From NCBI GenBank assembly GCA_944739405.2, contig OX123209.2, positions 9,183,217-9,247,216 of the forward strand: a DNA stretch of 64,000 bases. The letters run 5' to 3'. This DNA comes from Euclidia mi. Its lineage: Eukaryota > Arthropoda > Insecta > Lepidoptera > Erebidae. The notes beneath the pieces were generated by a model. The model made no database searches. It was not told where the DNA came from and saw nothing but the letters and a program-made list of their open reading frames with translations. The translations under genes were made by a program, and so were the position numbers. Positions 27,738 through 37,946 of the stretch are shown in pieces (position 1 is the first letter of the stretch; every line of letters begins with the position of its first letter).

Positions 27738-28977
27738 TGCCGCGTTTCCACGCTTGCCAAGCCACGACAAGCTTCCACAAGCTCCAAGCGTCCACAAATC
27801 TCGCTTGGCGTTTGGGAGCTGTTTACACGCTTGTGAATGCGTCAGTATGCTACGTACATCCAAGTATGGCGGACACCGAACTTGTATCTACTATAACCTT
27901 TGGTTTAACCTACTTTTATTTGAAATACACTTAGGCTCAGTTCACACCGAAATGGCAGCGGCTGGAAGCGACGCGCAGCGGCCGGCATCGAAGAGAAGGC
28001 TCGCGGCTGCCCGCGACTGCTCGCGCCCGCGCGCGACTGCTCGCGCCCGCCCGCGACTGCTCGCGCCCGCCCGCGACTGCTCGCTGCCGCGCGCAGCTCA
28101 CGTCACTGCTCAGGCTCACGCTATTCCTATGCGCAGTTTATATTCTACATATAACGAGGAAACACGTGTGTAATTAGCTGTGAAAATTAGTATTTTGGAT
28201 TTAATAGTTATTGCACGTATAATTGAAGAAGAAGAAGAGGAAACGCGGATTCTTTGGTACACGGCCGCCCGCGCCCTTCCGCGCTTGCTCGCGCATGCTC
28301 GCGGCCGCCCGCGCCTTCCCGCGCATGCTCGCGGCCGCTCGCGCCCACCAGAGCGGTCACGCGCCGACGCGGCGCAGATTGTCAAGGGATTCTATGTATT
28401 ATAGTCATGGTGATAAAGACTAAAATTATATGACACTGAAACTGCTCTCCGCTTCGCTTCCGGCCGCTGCCATTTCGGTGTGAACTGAGCCTTAAAGAGA
28501 AGCAAAACCAATTATTTTGTATGATGTAGATTGCCAGGGCCTCTTCCTTACCCTCTCCGGAAAACCTCACCTACACAGACAATTGAGCCTCGAAATATTA
28601 CTGGTGCCATATAGGTTACGGCATTAGGTATGTCAATACACCTGCATATTATTAATATGTTCCCTCGTGACATTCCTCTGGGAGCGATATAGTGCATAAT
28701 CATACAAATAAGCAAAAGAAGTTCGACCAGCCACTCATTTAGAGACAGAACTAGACGTGCGTTCGTTTCGAGATCACAGCGACTACTAAGCACGCGCCAA
28801 CGTGTGAACGCGTCGCAAGCGCTTGCCGCAAGCGCCCTTTGATCTGTGTCCAAAACCGACACTAGACCGGATCCTGTACAAGCGTCCACAAGCTCACGCA
28901 AGCCAAGCCAAACGGCCTGTTTACACGCTTGTGCTTGTGGAAGCTTGTCGAGGCTTGGCAAGCGTGGAAACGCGGCA
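27738..28977. mobile_element. MITE with TTA duplication (outer element)
   Basis: Inverted termini TGCCGCGTTTCCACGCTTGC continue through CAAGCC and ACAAGCTTCCACAAGC blocks at both ends. TTA flanks both sides (27735-27737, 28978-28980). There is no transposase. A three-base TTA duplication suits the PIF/Harbinger superfamily. A second element with its own termini sits inside at 27934-28491. Confidence 0.7.
27934..28491. mobile_element. Inner MITE with TTA duplication, GC-rich core
   Basis: Termini GGCTCAGTTCACACCGAAAT extend about 39 bp with few mismatches, and are flanked by TTA at 27931-27933 and 28492-28494. The core contains a CGCGACTGCTCGCGCCCGC unit repeated in tandem (28005-28085) and mirrored at 28260-28350, giving a GC-rich foldback. 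It has the size and TSD of a Harbinger-type MITE. It inserted inside the outer MITE. Confidence 0.78.
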
Positions 28978-28980
28978 TTA

Positions 28981-29143
28981 TAAAACACAAATTCAGAATT
29001 CTTTTAATATATAGATATCGGTACATTATAATTGCATTAAAACTAACTAAGTGGCTATTTGCACATAAATTAAAACAATAATTTCTATACTTAAATAACT
29101 AACAAATAAAAGGAAATACATTAAAAAAAAGTAAAAGCAGAAT
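28981..29143. other. Short AT-rich spacer, no gene
   Basis: Poly-A-rich spacer between two MITEs. Confidence 0.5.
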
Positions 29144-29147
29144 TTAA

Positions 29148-29634
29148 GGTGGACGCACACCTATCCGAGTCGAACGCGTCGAACGAATCGAACTCAAGGA
29201 GGCCTCGCACATTAGCAAGAATCGACCGCGCCGAAAGAATCGACCGCGCCGAAAGAATCGAGCGCATCGAACAAATGGTTTCCATTTCCTTTACGCCTGT
29301 CGCACTGTTATTGCATGTGAATTGTGATGGATCTTGACGAGGTTTTTATTTATCAGTGCTTTATTAATGGAAGATGAAGAAACAGTGCGGATATAGTACT
29401 CTTGCGTTACTCTGTCATACCCAACTGATAGAATGCGAGCGCATCGGACGAATCGACCGCACTAACCGCGCCGAATCTGATGACGTCTTTCGAATTCTTC
29501 AAGGATTTCTGAGGTGCTTCCAGATTCGGACGATTCGACGCGGACAAGTGTGCGAGGTTTCATGAGATTTCATATGAAGAATTCTAAAATTCGTTTCCTT
29601 CGACGCGTTCGGCTCGGATAAGTGTGCGTTCACC
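29148..29634. mobile_element. MITE with GTGTGCGT-type termini in TTAA context
   Basis: Left end GGTGGACGCACACCTATCCG and right end (reverse complement) GGTGAACGCACACTTATCCG continue as inverted repeats for about 38 bp, through CGAACGCGTCGAA. TTAA lies next to both ends. The interior repeats GAATCGACCGCGCCG words. No coding capacity. The superfamily is uncertain: TTAA suggests piggyBac-like, but the right junction has an extra base. Confidence 0.6.
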
Positions 29635-29639
29635 ATTAA

Positions 29640-29860
29640 AGGGCGTCATGGAAATCCTCCACATCGCCATCAGTTGGAAGCGTGCCCAGAATGTTGGCAG
29701 CATTGCCCCGTTGTATGGCAATGCTGATCTTCCACGCTGGTCACGCGAGGCGTCAACAAATCTCTTTGAAAGATCTCTAAAAAGAGATCTCGCACTTGGA
29801 CCCCATAGTCCCAACGTTTCAACTCCAAACGGCTCAAATACATAATCCCCTACTAGATTT
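29640..29860 (-). pseudogene. Retroelement-associated domain fragment (part 2)
   Basis: Minus-strand text EPFGVETLGLWGPSARSLF, then a DLSKRFVDASRDQR block and, after a frameshift, KISIAIQRGNAANILGT. I recall this domain as recurring C-terminal to retroelement polyproteins of many invertebrates, but cannot name the family with certainty. The preceding part of the same domain lies at 31084-31185, so insertions (29866-31015) have split it. Frameshifted and dead. Confidence 0.45.
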
Positions 29861-29865
29861 ATGTA

Positions 29866-30663
29866 CAGGTTGGGCCATTAAGTTGAGCGGATTTCAAATT
29901 CACATTGATCGTAACAGGTGCGCGGGAGCGGAGCGCGGGTAGTGGGGATAAGTAGCTTGGTTCTTGGAAATTTAGTCGCCATGGAGCGTTTCACCGGTGA
30001 GCAGCGTGCGTTCTGCGTGAGGGCTTATTACAAAAATGGCGATTCGTGCACTATTGCGCGGCGTCTATTTCGCTCCGCGTATAGTTTACATAATGTCCTA
30101 GTGAATGTGCAATCAGATCGTGGATGAAAAACTTCGAGACTACGGGTTCGACACTAAATCAAAAACCTGCGGGGCGTCCAAAGTCGATAAGAACGGAGGA
30201 AACTGTAAGCGAAGTCGCGACGTCCGTACGGTTCGATCCTCAGTTATCAACTCGAAAGAGGTCAGCTGAGCTCGCCATATCAAGAACATCATTGAGGCGT
30301 ATTTTGACTAAAGATCTTAAATTTCACCCTTATAAACTGCAATTAGTGCAAGAATTGAAACCAAATGACCACCATCTACGCCATGCTTTTGTCGAAAGAA
30401 TGTTAGAGCATTTCCAAAGTTTGAACAGTCTCGAGGGGACATTCCATGGCGTCGCCGGAGCCCAGATCTCACGCCACTGGATTTTTTTCTCTGGGGATAC
30501 CTCAAAAGCCGCGTTTACGCCAATAAACCGACGACGATTGTCCAGCTCAAAAACAACATTCGCGAATAAAATGTCCGCCATCCCAAGAGCGATGTACAGG
30601 CGAGTTTTCACAAATTTACGGTCAAGGTTCGAGGAGTGTGTACGTTTAGAAGGTGCACACCTT
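29866..30663 (+). pseudogene. mariner-related (DUF4817-type) transposase, internally deleted
   Basis: The ATG at 29981 starts MERFTGEQRAFCVRAYYKNG, a helix-turn-helix typical of a widespread insect mariner-like family. After a frame change at 30124 it continues with NFETTGSTLNQKPAGRPKS and SISRTSLRRIL-like text. The middle, including the first two catalytic Asp residues, is missing after about 30410. The C-terminus resumes near 30450 with the LTPLDFFLWG-like block in another frame, and ends FEECVRLEGAHL. At least two frameshifts plus the deletion make it non-functional. Confidence 0.78.
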
Positions 30664-31015
30664 CTTCTTCTTCTTTAATTTAAGAGCCTAGCTCTTGTCG
30701 GTGTAGCTCCTTCCATTTCTTCCTATCGAGTGCCAATTCCTGAACTTCCTTATACGTCACAACCTTCACCTTCTCTTTAATTTGACTGAAATAACTATAC
30801 CTCGGACGACCCCTCCTCCTCTTTCCTTCAACCTTCCCTTCCACGATGTTTTTAATGTACTCGTCGTGACGTATAAGGTGTCCCATCATTTTCCCTCTCC
30901 TGTTCTCAATGCTATTCAATAGTTGTCTCTTAGTTCCTACTCTGTTTAGTATCTCTTCGTTGGTAATTTTATCCTTCCAGCTAATTCTCCTTGCACACCT
31001 TAGTGATGTTATTTT
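30664..31015 (-). pseudogene. 5'-truncated LINE 3' end with (GAA)n tail
   Basis: The minus-strand frame (30680-30919, extended upstream to about 31010) encodes the RT C-terminal tail of RTE/jockey-like enzymes. Markers are a MGHLIRHDEYIKNIVEGK block, then RRRGRPRYSYFSQIKE, and a KWKELHRQELGS end. It finishes in AAGAAGAAG units (plus strand 30661-30676 TTCTTCTTC), a microsatellite-type LINE tail. Only the last ~110 codons are present, as expected of a truncated insertion. Confidence 0.72.
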
Positions 31016-31083
31016 TAAAAAATAAAATTCCCGTGTGTTTTCTTTATTCTGAACAAAAATTTTCTTTCCTAAAATTTATTCAT

Positions 31084-31185
31084 TCATTCCAGCAGCGCCC
31101 GCACAACCCGCTGTGCTAGGAAGATGAGATGGCGCAAGGGTGTCGACACATGTTGCGTCCCACACCAAAGGCCTACCCAGCTTCC
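31084..31185 (-). pseudogene. Retroelement-associated domain fragment (part 1)
   Basis: In the minus-strand frame VWDATCVDTLAPSHLPST is readable. It is the N-terminal signature of the domain whose later half sits at 29640-29860. The two halves are in the right order and orientation, so the mariner-related copy and the LINE tail between them are insertions. Confidence 0.45.
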
Positions 31186-32538
31186 ATATTTAATTAATTC
31201 ATCTTGTATATTATAATACTTAACTATAAAGTAATTAAGTAATATAAAGGAGAATGCAAGTTTTGGGCCTATCCTCAAATATTCATGTGTGATTCATCGT
31301 CGGACATGTTTATTATTAAGCTATAATATATATATTATTAAGCTAAACAAAATTTACTATGGCGCCAAGCCCTAAATCTTAGTCCTTGGTTGTGTGTTTT
31401 GTATATAATAATGATGTAGGCTAGATTTATACGATTAAAACTCATTTGTTTTTCAGTTTCCCAAAGGACACTAGTCTACGGGAACTGTGGAAAACATTTT
31501 GCAATACCAAGCGAAATAAACACTGTTAAGATAAATAAGTCTACATTGTTGTTTTTAACATAATGTTATTTTATCATAAAATTACTCAAATAGACGATTC
31601 ATGACATACACAGTGCATTTTGATCTTTCTTTTATAGTAATAAAGTTTTTTTTAAATGGCATGTATTTAATGCAGCATCTAAGTAAAACGAATACAAGTT
31701 TCAAAAATAATTAGAGTGGGTACCATATATAATGGGTTGGCAGCTAATAAGAAGTATCGTAATAAGTAAAAGTTAGCACATTAATATGTCAGTTATAAAG
31801 TTCGTTTTAATTTAAACTAGCAGTATTTTTATTTTTTTTGGAACGGAAACTTGATTTTTGGAGCGGAAACTTGATGATAAATAAAAAATAGAAAATGGGC
31901 ATTCATAAATAATACAAATTTCAATATTTTGCAAATGATTTATTAATACTGAGCGGCATTTTATCGTAAATGAAGTAATTCGTATGAGTAAATAAGACGC
32001 TTCAGTCTTTTAAGCCAAGTTGACGGAGCCTGGCTTCGCAGGGCTCCTATTTTTGGGTACTGGGTCACAAGAAAACCTAACATAACCTACCTACCTTACC
32101 TACTACTAACATTATTAGTCGCCAAGTCATTATTTATAACTCGTCGGCTACAATTTCAATTGACTTGTATAGTTTATTTGCTACCGAAACGCAGCTGCTA
32201 GTTTTTATAACACAGTTTTGAATCCTATTTAATATAATAGTCGCGAAAATATTTAATCGCTAGCAAGTTATTTTATTAGTTGCAAACATATAGTCATCTT
32301 TTAAGTTATTAGTCACTTTTTAAATGGTGAATATTGAATGTTATTTTTATAATTTAACATGATAATTTTTTGTTAGCATTAACATTTAACAACTAAAAAA
32401 TTATAACGTTTGATCCCATCGCTAATACAGTGATCGCTATACGTGGCAGATGGAATGGCGATTGCATTGGCGGAAGGCTTTGTTACTAGACGCTGCTGCC
32501 ATCTTGCATCTTTACATTTATTTTCCCCTATTTTTGGA
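31186..32538. other. AT-rich sequence, no gene; one hairpin repeat
   Basis: No coding evidence. At 32021-32055 a GACGGAGCCTGGCTTCGCAGGGCTCC hairpin occurs; related words recur at 32812-32840, 56705-56735 and 56865-56895, so it belongs to a dispersed repeat. Confidence 0.4.
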
Positions 32539-32548
32539 TGTTTTGACC

Positions 32549-33539
32549 GGTTTACTAATGTTTGCCATAATATAAAATGCCATAATTTCATATGCCATAC
32601 TGGTATTTCCCATAATTTCATTAGAAATAACGCTTCATTTCCCATAATCGTGAAATGACATAAAATGACTTTCACTAATTCCATTGGTCATAATCGAACA
32701 AGTGTTATAATAATTTAAATCCATAAATGTATTTGCTATAATTTTCGTTTTCAATAATGTCATTTTAATCAACTTCCACATTCTTCACACTAGTTTAATA
32801 AACTAAGGTTGACGGAGCCCTGCTTCGCAGGGCTCCTATTTTCGGATTAAGGGTCAAAAGAGAACCTAACATAACCTATTTAGTTACTTAATACAGTCGC
32901 ACCTAACCCTAGGTACTCGAAAGCAATGACGCATGAATTTGACATTAGCTGTCAATATCATTCCTACAAGATGGCGGTTGCGTTTCGTTTCACGTTTTTC
33001 ACATAAAACCTAAATATCGGTTTTATTGATTCCACTAGTTTAATAAACTTACGGTTGACTGAGGTTGACGGAGCCCTACTTTCACATAAAACCTAAAATT
33101 ACGTTCCGTTTTGCATATTTGAATGAAGAATTTTTGGAAATTGTTTAAACATATTTAGACGTAACTCCGGCAGCCAAAATTACTTTTAGGGGATTAAAAC
33201 TAACTCCCTTAAGCCGTCGCCCGAATTTGAGGGTATTGGTGGTGTAGGGCACCACCAATACCCTCAAATTCGGGCGACTCGTTTCGAAACCCAACCCATT
33301 ACATCAAATTTTGATTATGTTAAGAGTCGATTATGAGATGTGTTACTTATGGAAACTAATTATTATAATATATGTTGTTATAGAAAGTCATTTTATGGCA
33401 AATAAAAGTTATCACTGTTGAGTTGTTAAGGCAAACGTTATTAGTAGGAATGATAATAGTGCAAGTAAATATTATGATCGGGGATGATTATGGCAAACAA
33501 TATTAGTGCAAATGAATTTATGGAAAACGAGAAAATACC
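32549..33539 (+). mobile_element. 991-bp element with 9-bp TSD, copy A
   Basis: Starts GGTTTACTAATGTTTGCCAT and ends with the inverted, imperfect counterpart (reverse complement GGTATTTTCTCGTTTTCCAT). The 9-bp repeat gttttgacc lies at 32540-32548 and 33540-33548. Copy B at 56335-57177 is its inverted relative, sharing both ends and most of the interior. There are no coding frames. A 9-bp duplication with imperfect terminal repeats is typical of Mutator-like elements, so a non-autonomous MULE is the best guess. Confidence 0.72.
33216..33278. repeat. Perfect 29-bp hairpin
   Basis: Arms 33216-33244 and 33250-33278 are exact reverse complements with a 5-base loop (taggg). It lies in copy A of the 9-bp-TSD element and has no counterpart in copy B, so it was gained in A, or is a tiny foldback insertion. 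Confidence 0.85.
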
Positions 33540-33708
33540 GTTTTGACCACATCTCACGGTTGAGTGACTGCATTGGAGGCGATACCCACTAGAAAGGGTG
33601 GAGTCGTTACGTCACGACACTTGCTATTATTACTTACACATAAATATTTGGAATGTTTAATGTATGTAAAACGTATTTTTAATTACATAATGTTTAAATT
33701 ATAGTTTA

Positions 33709-34230
33709 ATGATTTCAGTATCACCCAACTATCGATCTCGCTATGCCATCGAATGTCACGTCGAATGTTTCCTGTGTATCTTCTATTATGTGCAAATCAT
33801 CGGCCCCACAGTCTGTATGTGGAATTATTTATTTTCATACATAATTAATCATGTGACATCAATTCGATATATATATGTATATTTGATTATTTAATGATTT
33901 CAGTATCATCCAAATACCGATCACGCTATGCCACCTAATGTCACGTCGAATGTTTCCTGTATATCTTCTATGTGCAAATCATCGGCCCCACAGTCTGTAT
34001 GTGTAATTATTTATTTTCATACATAATTAATCATATGACATCAATTCGCTTTATATTTGATTGTTTAATGGTTTCAGTATCATCCAAATACCGATCACGC
34101 TATGCCACCTAATATCACGTCGAATGTTTCCTGTGTATCTTATATGTGCAAATTATCGGCCCCACAGTATGTATGTGAAATTATTTCTTTTCATACATAA
34201 TTAATCATGTGACATCAATTAGGTATATAT
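33709..34230 (+). repeat. Three tandem intron-exon-like units (~175 bp)
   Basis: Three units each contain ATTTCAG or GTTTCAG, then TATCA(C/T)CCAA... and a donor-like GTATGT. The exon-like blocks lie at 33719-33814 (96 nt), 33904-33996 (93 nt) and 34078-34170 (93 nt), all multiples of three. The repeated block reads YHPNTDHAMPPNVTSNVSC-like text. They lie just upstream of the P-element-like transposase coding sequence and could be alternative 5' coding exons of it. Splicing is inferred only. Confidence 0.6.
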
Positions 34231-34249
34231 TTGTTTAAATTATATTTAC

Positions 34250-34568
34250 AGGGAATTCAGGTAACAATTTGTAAAGAAAACGAGGAGATCAACTTACCCT
34301 CTACTTCTACACATTTTGAGCGTAAGTGTTTATCACCAATTCGAACGGTGCGTATTATGAGTTATATTTACCTTTTGGATTATTATTATAACGCTGGGCA
34401 ACAAAGTAATCAACTTTGGTGCTTTTGTAGACACCGAAGCAGACCATTGCAGATGACGATACACCAAGGAAAAGAAAAATGAAAATTCAGCTGGACAGCC
34501 AAAGAAAAAAAAATTAAGAGGTTACAAGCTAGAAATCTATTTTTGAAAAAGAAGGTAGTTGGACTGCA
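34250..34568 (+). pseudogene. P-element/THAP9-like transposase: linker exons before insertion
   Basis: After an acceptor-like TTTACAG at 34250, an exon reads LPSTSTHFERKCLSPIRT. A donor-like GTGCGT at about 34349 and an acceptor TTTTGTAG at about 34430 delimit a short intron. The next exon begins TPKQTIADDDTPRKRKMKIQ, a basic region. A frameshift near 34515 is followed by the leucine-rich coiled coil that the 0.6-kb retroposon interrupts at 34569. In P-element transposases this linker and coiled coil lie between the THAP DNA-binding domain and the catalytic core. No THAP domain (C2CH) was found upstream, so the gene start is missing or distant. Confidence 0.6.
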
Positions 34569-34653
34569 CCCCCCCGTGGGATCTCCACCTTGTCGTGGTG
34601 GGGGGGCTCAGTAACCGTGGATTGGTCACCCGCGGTGAAGCTAAGAGGGATCC
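34569..34653 (+). ncRNA. HDV-like self-cleaving ribozyme fold, retroposon copy 2
   Basis: The 85 bases appear identical to copy 1, so the same fold applies. P1 is C7:G7, P2 GGATCTC with GGGATCC, P3 ACC:GGT around TTGTCGT, P4 of 7 bp, and GCTAAG in J4/2. The predicted cleavage site coincides with the first base after the target-site duplication. That is direct evidence that the inserted RNA started at the ribozyme's product end. Confidence 0.7.
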
Positions 34654-35148
34654 AGGAGGGGACGCTCCGCGTGGGCTTGGAGGGGCCTGCGCAGGATGCG
34701 TCCAACGGTGCGGGTGCGGGGGACAGTTCTGTCTGTCCCTCGCAGTCGGGTGCGGTCGCGGGAGGAGAGGCGTGTCGGTGTTGCGTTGCCGCGCGCCCTA
34801 TCTCCCGCGACCAAATGGGGGCGCACCAATCGATGCGTCGCGGTGGGGCCGCAGAGGAAGAGGAGATGCGGTGTTGCGTTGCCGTCCTCCCTATCCTCTG
34901 CGGCCGCTGGCCGTTTTGGCGGCGGAGTCCAACACCTTAATCCGTCGCCAAGGGGGTTTTGTTCGGGGCCCGCCTGACCATCTGGCGGGCCAATACCCGT
35001 CGGAGGGTGGCGACGAGTGCTTTGGTGATGCCCCACCCTCCGACACACGGGTACATGGCGGAAATCGAGGTGGTTTTTAGTGGAAACACCACATACTCCG
35101 GCTCTTATTTCCCCCAAGAGTCGGAGATCCGAAGGGATTTTCCACCTC

Positions 35149-35184
<36 letters not shown>
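34569..35184 (+). mobile_element. 0.6-kb non-autonomous retroposon, copy 2 (11-bp TSD)
   Basis: Begins with C7 at 34569, ends in a 34-base poly(A) (35151-35184) and is flanked by gttggactgca at 34558-34568 and 35185-35195. The coding frame of the host transposase is continuous across the duplication, so this is a clean target-primed insertion of a complete unit. The first ~480 bases match copy 1 at 13204 with few differences. The last ~100 bases are different. Insertion here, outside TTAGG repeats, contrasts with copy 1. No protein product is indicated. Confidence 0.88.
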
Positions 35185-35187
<3 letters not shown>

Positions 35188-35195
35188 GGACTGCA

Positions 35196-37150
35196 AGAAA
35201 TTTTGAATAATTTGGATGAAAAAGCTTTGATTGACAAGCAAGAACGATTGATTCTGGAAAAAAATTGGAGTTACGGAGAAAGAGTTAATAAAGCGACAAA
35301 TAAAAAAATCTGCCAGTGGGAAGTTATCGCGAGAGAAATATTCACCAGAGCTAAGATGTTTCGCGCTGACTCTGCAATTTTATTCTCCAAAAGCCTACAA
35401 ATACGTTCGCAAAACCTTCGGGACATGTTTACCCTCTCCACGCACATTGACGAAATGGTACAGTAACATCGATGGTCGCCCCGGCTTTACTAAAGAGGCC
35501 TTAATTGCCTTGAAATTAAAAGCTGATGCTGATCCGGATCATAAAATTTATTGCACATTAGTTTTCGATGAAATGAAAATCAAGACACAGATTGAAAGTC
35601 CCCCAAACAGTATGAGACAGTTTAGTTATGTCGATTATGGCTTCGATTTTCAAACTGATAATTCAGAAGAAGCAACAGATGTGCTAGTGTTTTTATTAGT
35701 TGGTATTAATACACCTTGGAAAGTACCAATTGGTTACTTTTTGGTTAAGGGTACAACTGCCAAAGTTAAAGGACAACTTGTAACAAAGGCATTTCAACTA
35801 GTGCATGACACGGGTGTCGAAATTAAAGCTTTGACATGTGACGGCGCTAGGGCAAATCTAGTAATGGCAGCAGAATTAGGATGCTGCTTAGAACCCATGA
35901 ATTTGGAGACCACGATCGTAGACCCAACTACAGGGCGACGTGTATACGTCTTCTTAGACCCCACATGTTAAAATTAATACGGAATACCTTTGGCGATTAT
36001 AAAATCTTTTTTGATGCGGATGATAATAAAATTCAATGGATGTTTGTTGAGGCATTGAATAAAATTCAAGATTCGAGCTGTTTTGTATGGCAAACAAATT
36101 AAGAGCCAATCATATTTATTTTAAATCCAAGATTATGAATGTTAGACTTGCCGCTCAGTTATTTAGCAAAAGTGTGGCTGATGCACTTTTATTTTGTGAA
36201 AATGAATTAAAATTGCCAGAATTTGACGGTGTTACTGTAACAGCGAAATTTATAGAATAAATTAATGATCTGGTCGATATTTTAGATTCGCGATCTCGCC
36301 AACAAGGCTTTAAAAGAGCGTTGAATGCAGAAAATTATAACTTATGTTTTCAAAAGCTAGATGAAGGTAAAGCTGTTCTGTCTAATTTATGTGCTTACGT
36401 ACAAAAACGCAATCTCGAGACAGCTAAAATAAATCTTTTGAATTCTCCACGCTATACTGGTTTTCTGGGCTTTTTAATTTGTATTGAAAGTGCTATATCT
36501 CTGTTTCGAGATATAGTATTAGAGAATCAAAAAGGTTTGAAATATATGCCACTTCATAGAATAAGTCAAGACCATATCGAACTATTTTTTTCAAATGTCC
36601 GGTCACATGGTGGGTACTCTGATAATCCGACAGCTCAAAAATTTGAATCTATATATAAAAAAAATTTGGTAAACTCCGGATTAATGCAATCTGGTACAGG
36701 AACTAACTGTATATCTTTAGAAAAAAATTCAATATTAAATTGTACATCTGCAATAGACAAAATAAATGTCACTTCTGTTAGGCAATATAATATGATGCAT
36801 AGCGAAAATCAAGATATTAATGTCGATTTCAATGAGGATATTGAGAGCCAGATGTATTTATCACCATTTGGTGAAAAAGTTGTTGAGTACATAGCTGGTT
36901 TCGTTGTATATACAATTTCAAAAAAATTCATTGTCATACTTGCGTAAAAGGTTTACTAGGACCGCTTCAACAAAATAGCTTAACCTATTACAAAAGCAGA
37001 GGTAACTTGAAGTATGCCTCAACAGAAGTTATAAATATCTGTAAAATTTGCGAAATACAAATAAGAAGATTATTAAATGAAAATAATAAACCAACCCGCG
37101 ATTGCACAACGAGCAATATTGTTTTAAAAACATTGAAACGACTTATTGGT
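35196..37150 (+). pseudogene. P-element/THAP9-like transposase: catalytic core
   Basis: Order of motifs: a leucine-rich coiled coil (EILNNLDEKALIDKQ), an SLQIRSQNLRDMF helix, and RNase H-like strands with the first catalytic Asp in TLVFDEMKIK. A second conserved Asp lies in LTCDGARANL, followed by LDPxxxxKLIRNTFGD. The inserted GTP-binding-type domain (NVRLAAQLFSKSVADAL at about 36135) is next, and an HIELFFSNVRSHGG block (about 36560) carries the late catalytic Glu. Frameshifts occur near 35450, 35960 and 36930, and there are stops in the 36100-36320 stretch. The gene continues past 37150 but is interrupted there by a BEL/Pao element with TSD ttggt. Closely related to the fragment at 2-274. 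Confidence 0.82.
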
Positions 37151-37640
37151 TGGTTCGGCGATACACCGAAACCGTAGGTAGGTTATAGGCGATTTGGAAA
37201 AAATTGACTGTATTTAAAGGAAGAGGATGTAGGAAGAGGTGATTGTGAGTGGGTATAGGATATTTCAAGGATGGAGGGCACTCACCTTATACGGTAATCT
37301 TCTTCGTTTCCGAAGGGCAGTCTCCTGGTGGTTTCGTGATGCAGCTGCTTGTTTTCACTTCACTCGCGAGCGGGTTTTCCTTGGTGGAAGCGGTAATAAT
37401 CACATACAGCGGTGCGGCGCGATACGATATAGCGGACACGTTCTTAGCGAGCCGAATGTTCTGCACTGTTCTGGACAGTCACTCGCGTCGACGATCGCGG
37501 CGACCAATCAGGCGAAAGGCAGTGCCTCTTCCAGGGAGTGGGAGAGAGAGGGACGGAAATATGGTATCGCTCACACTTGTACTCGGAACGATTGATGTTG
37601 ATGCGATTAGTTATAGATAGGAAGGTAGATGGCGCTACCA
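37151..37640 (-). repeat. BEL/Pao 3' LTR
   Basis: 490 bp, TG...CA termini on both strands, almost identical to the split partner. Differences are few (for example 37444 t/c and 37462 c/g against the partner copy). Confidence 0.88.
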
Positions 37641-37946
37641 TATCCCCACAGCCCTAAAGGGTTGCCTTTAAAAAAATAGAATTGAACTTAGCTATGTTGG
37701 GTGTACTACCGCATAACCCCTCAATAGGCTAAGACAGCGATATGACAATAAAATTAATCTAAATTAACTTTAGCGAAAACTACAAACGCAATAATAGCGA
37801 AAACTACTAACTAAATACTTAAACTAAGAGGTAGGTCCAACTTCAGGCTAGATCTCACTGAGTTGGAAGCGGACAGAGACGTTCAACAGGGCGCACGTAA
37901 CTCCCCTTAGCGGAGCGGTGAGGAGATGAATGAATCAAAGCGAGCA
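37641..37946 (-). other. BEL/Pao internal sequence before 3' LTR
   Basis: Purine-rich tract next to the LTR and AT-rich sequence without domains. The integrase expected here is absent. Confidence 0.5.

Noticed and set aside
28005..28350. CRISPR-like spaced repeats
   Set aside because: Direct CGCGACTGCTCGCGCCCGC tandem units without unique spacers; part of a foldback MITE in a eukaryotic genome.
30317..30611. Minus-strand frames across the mariner-related copy
   Set aside because: Antisense shadows of a plus-strand transposase pseudogene.
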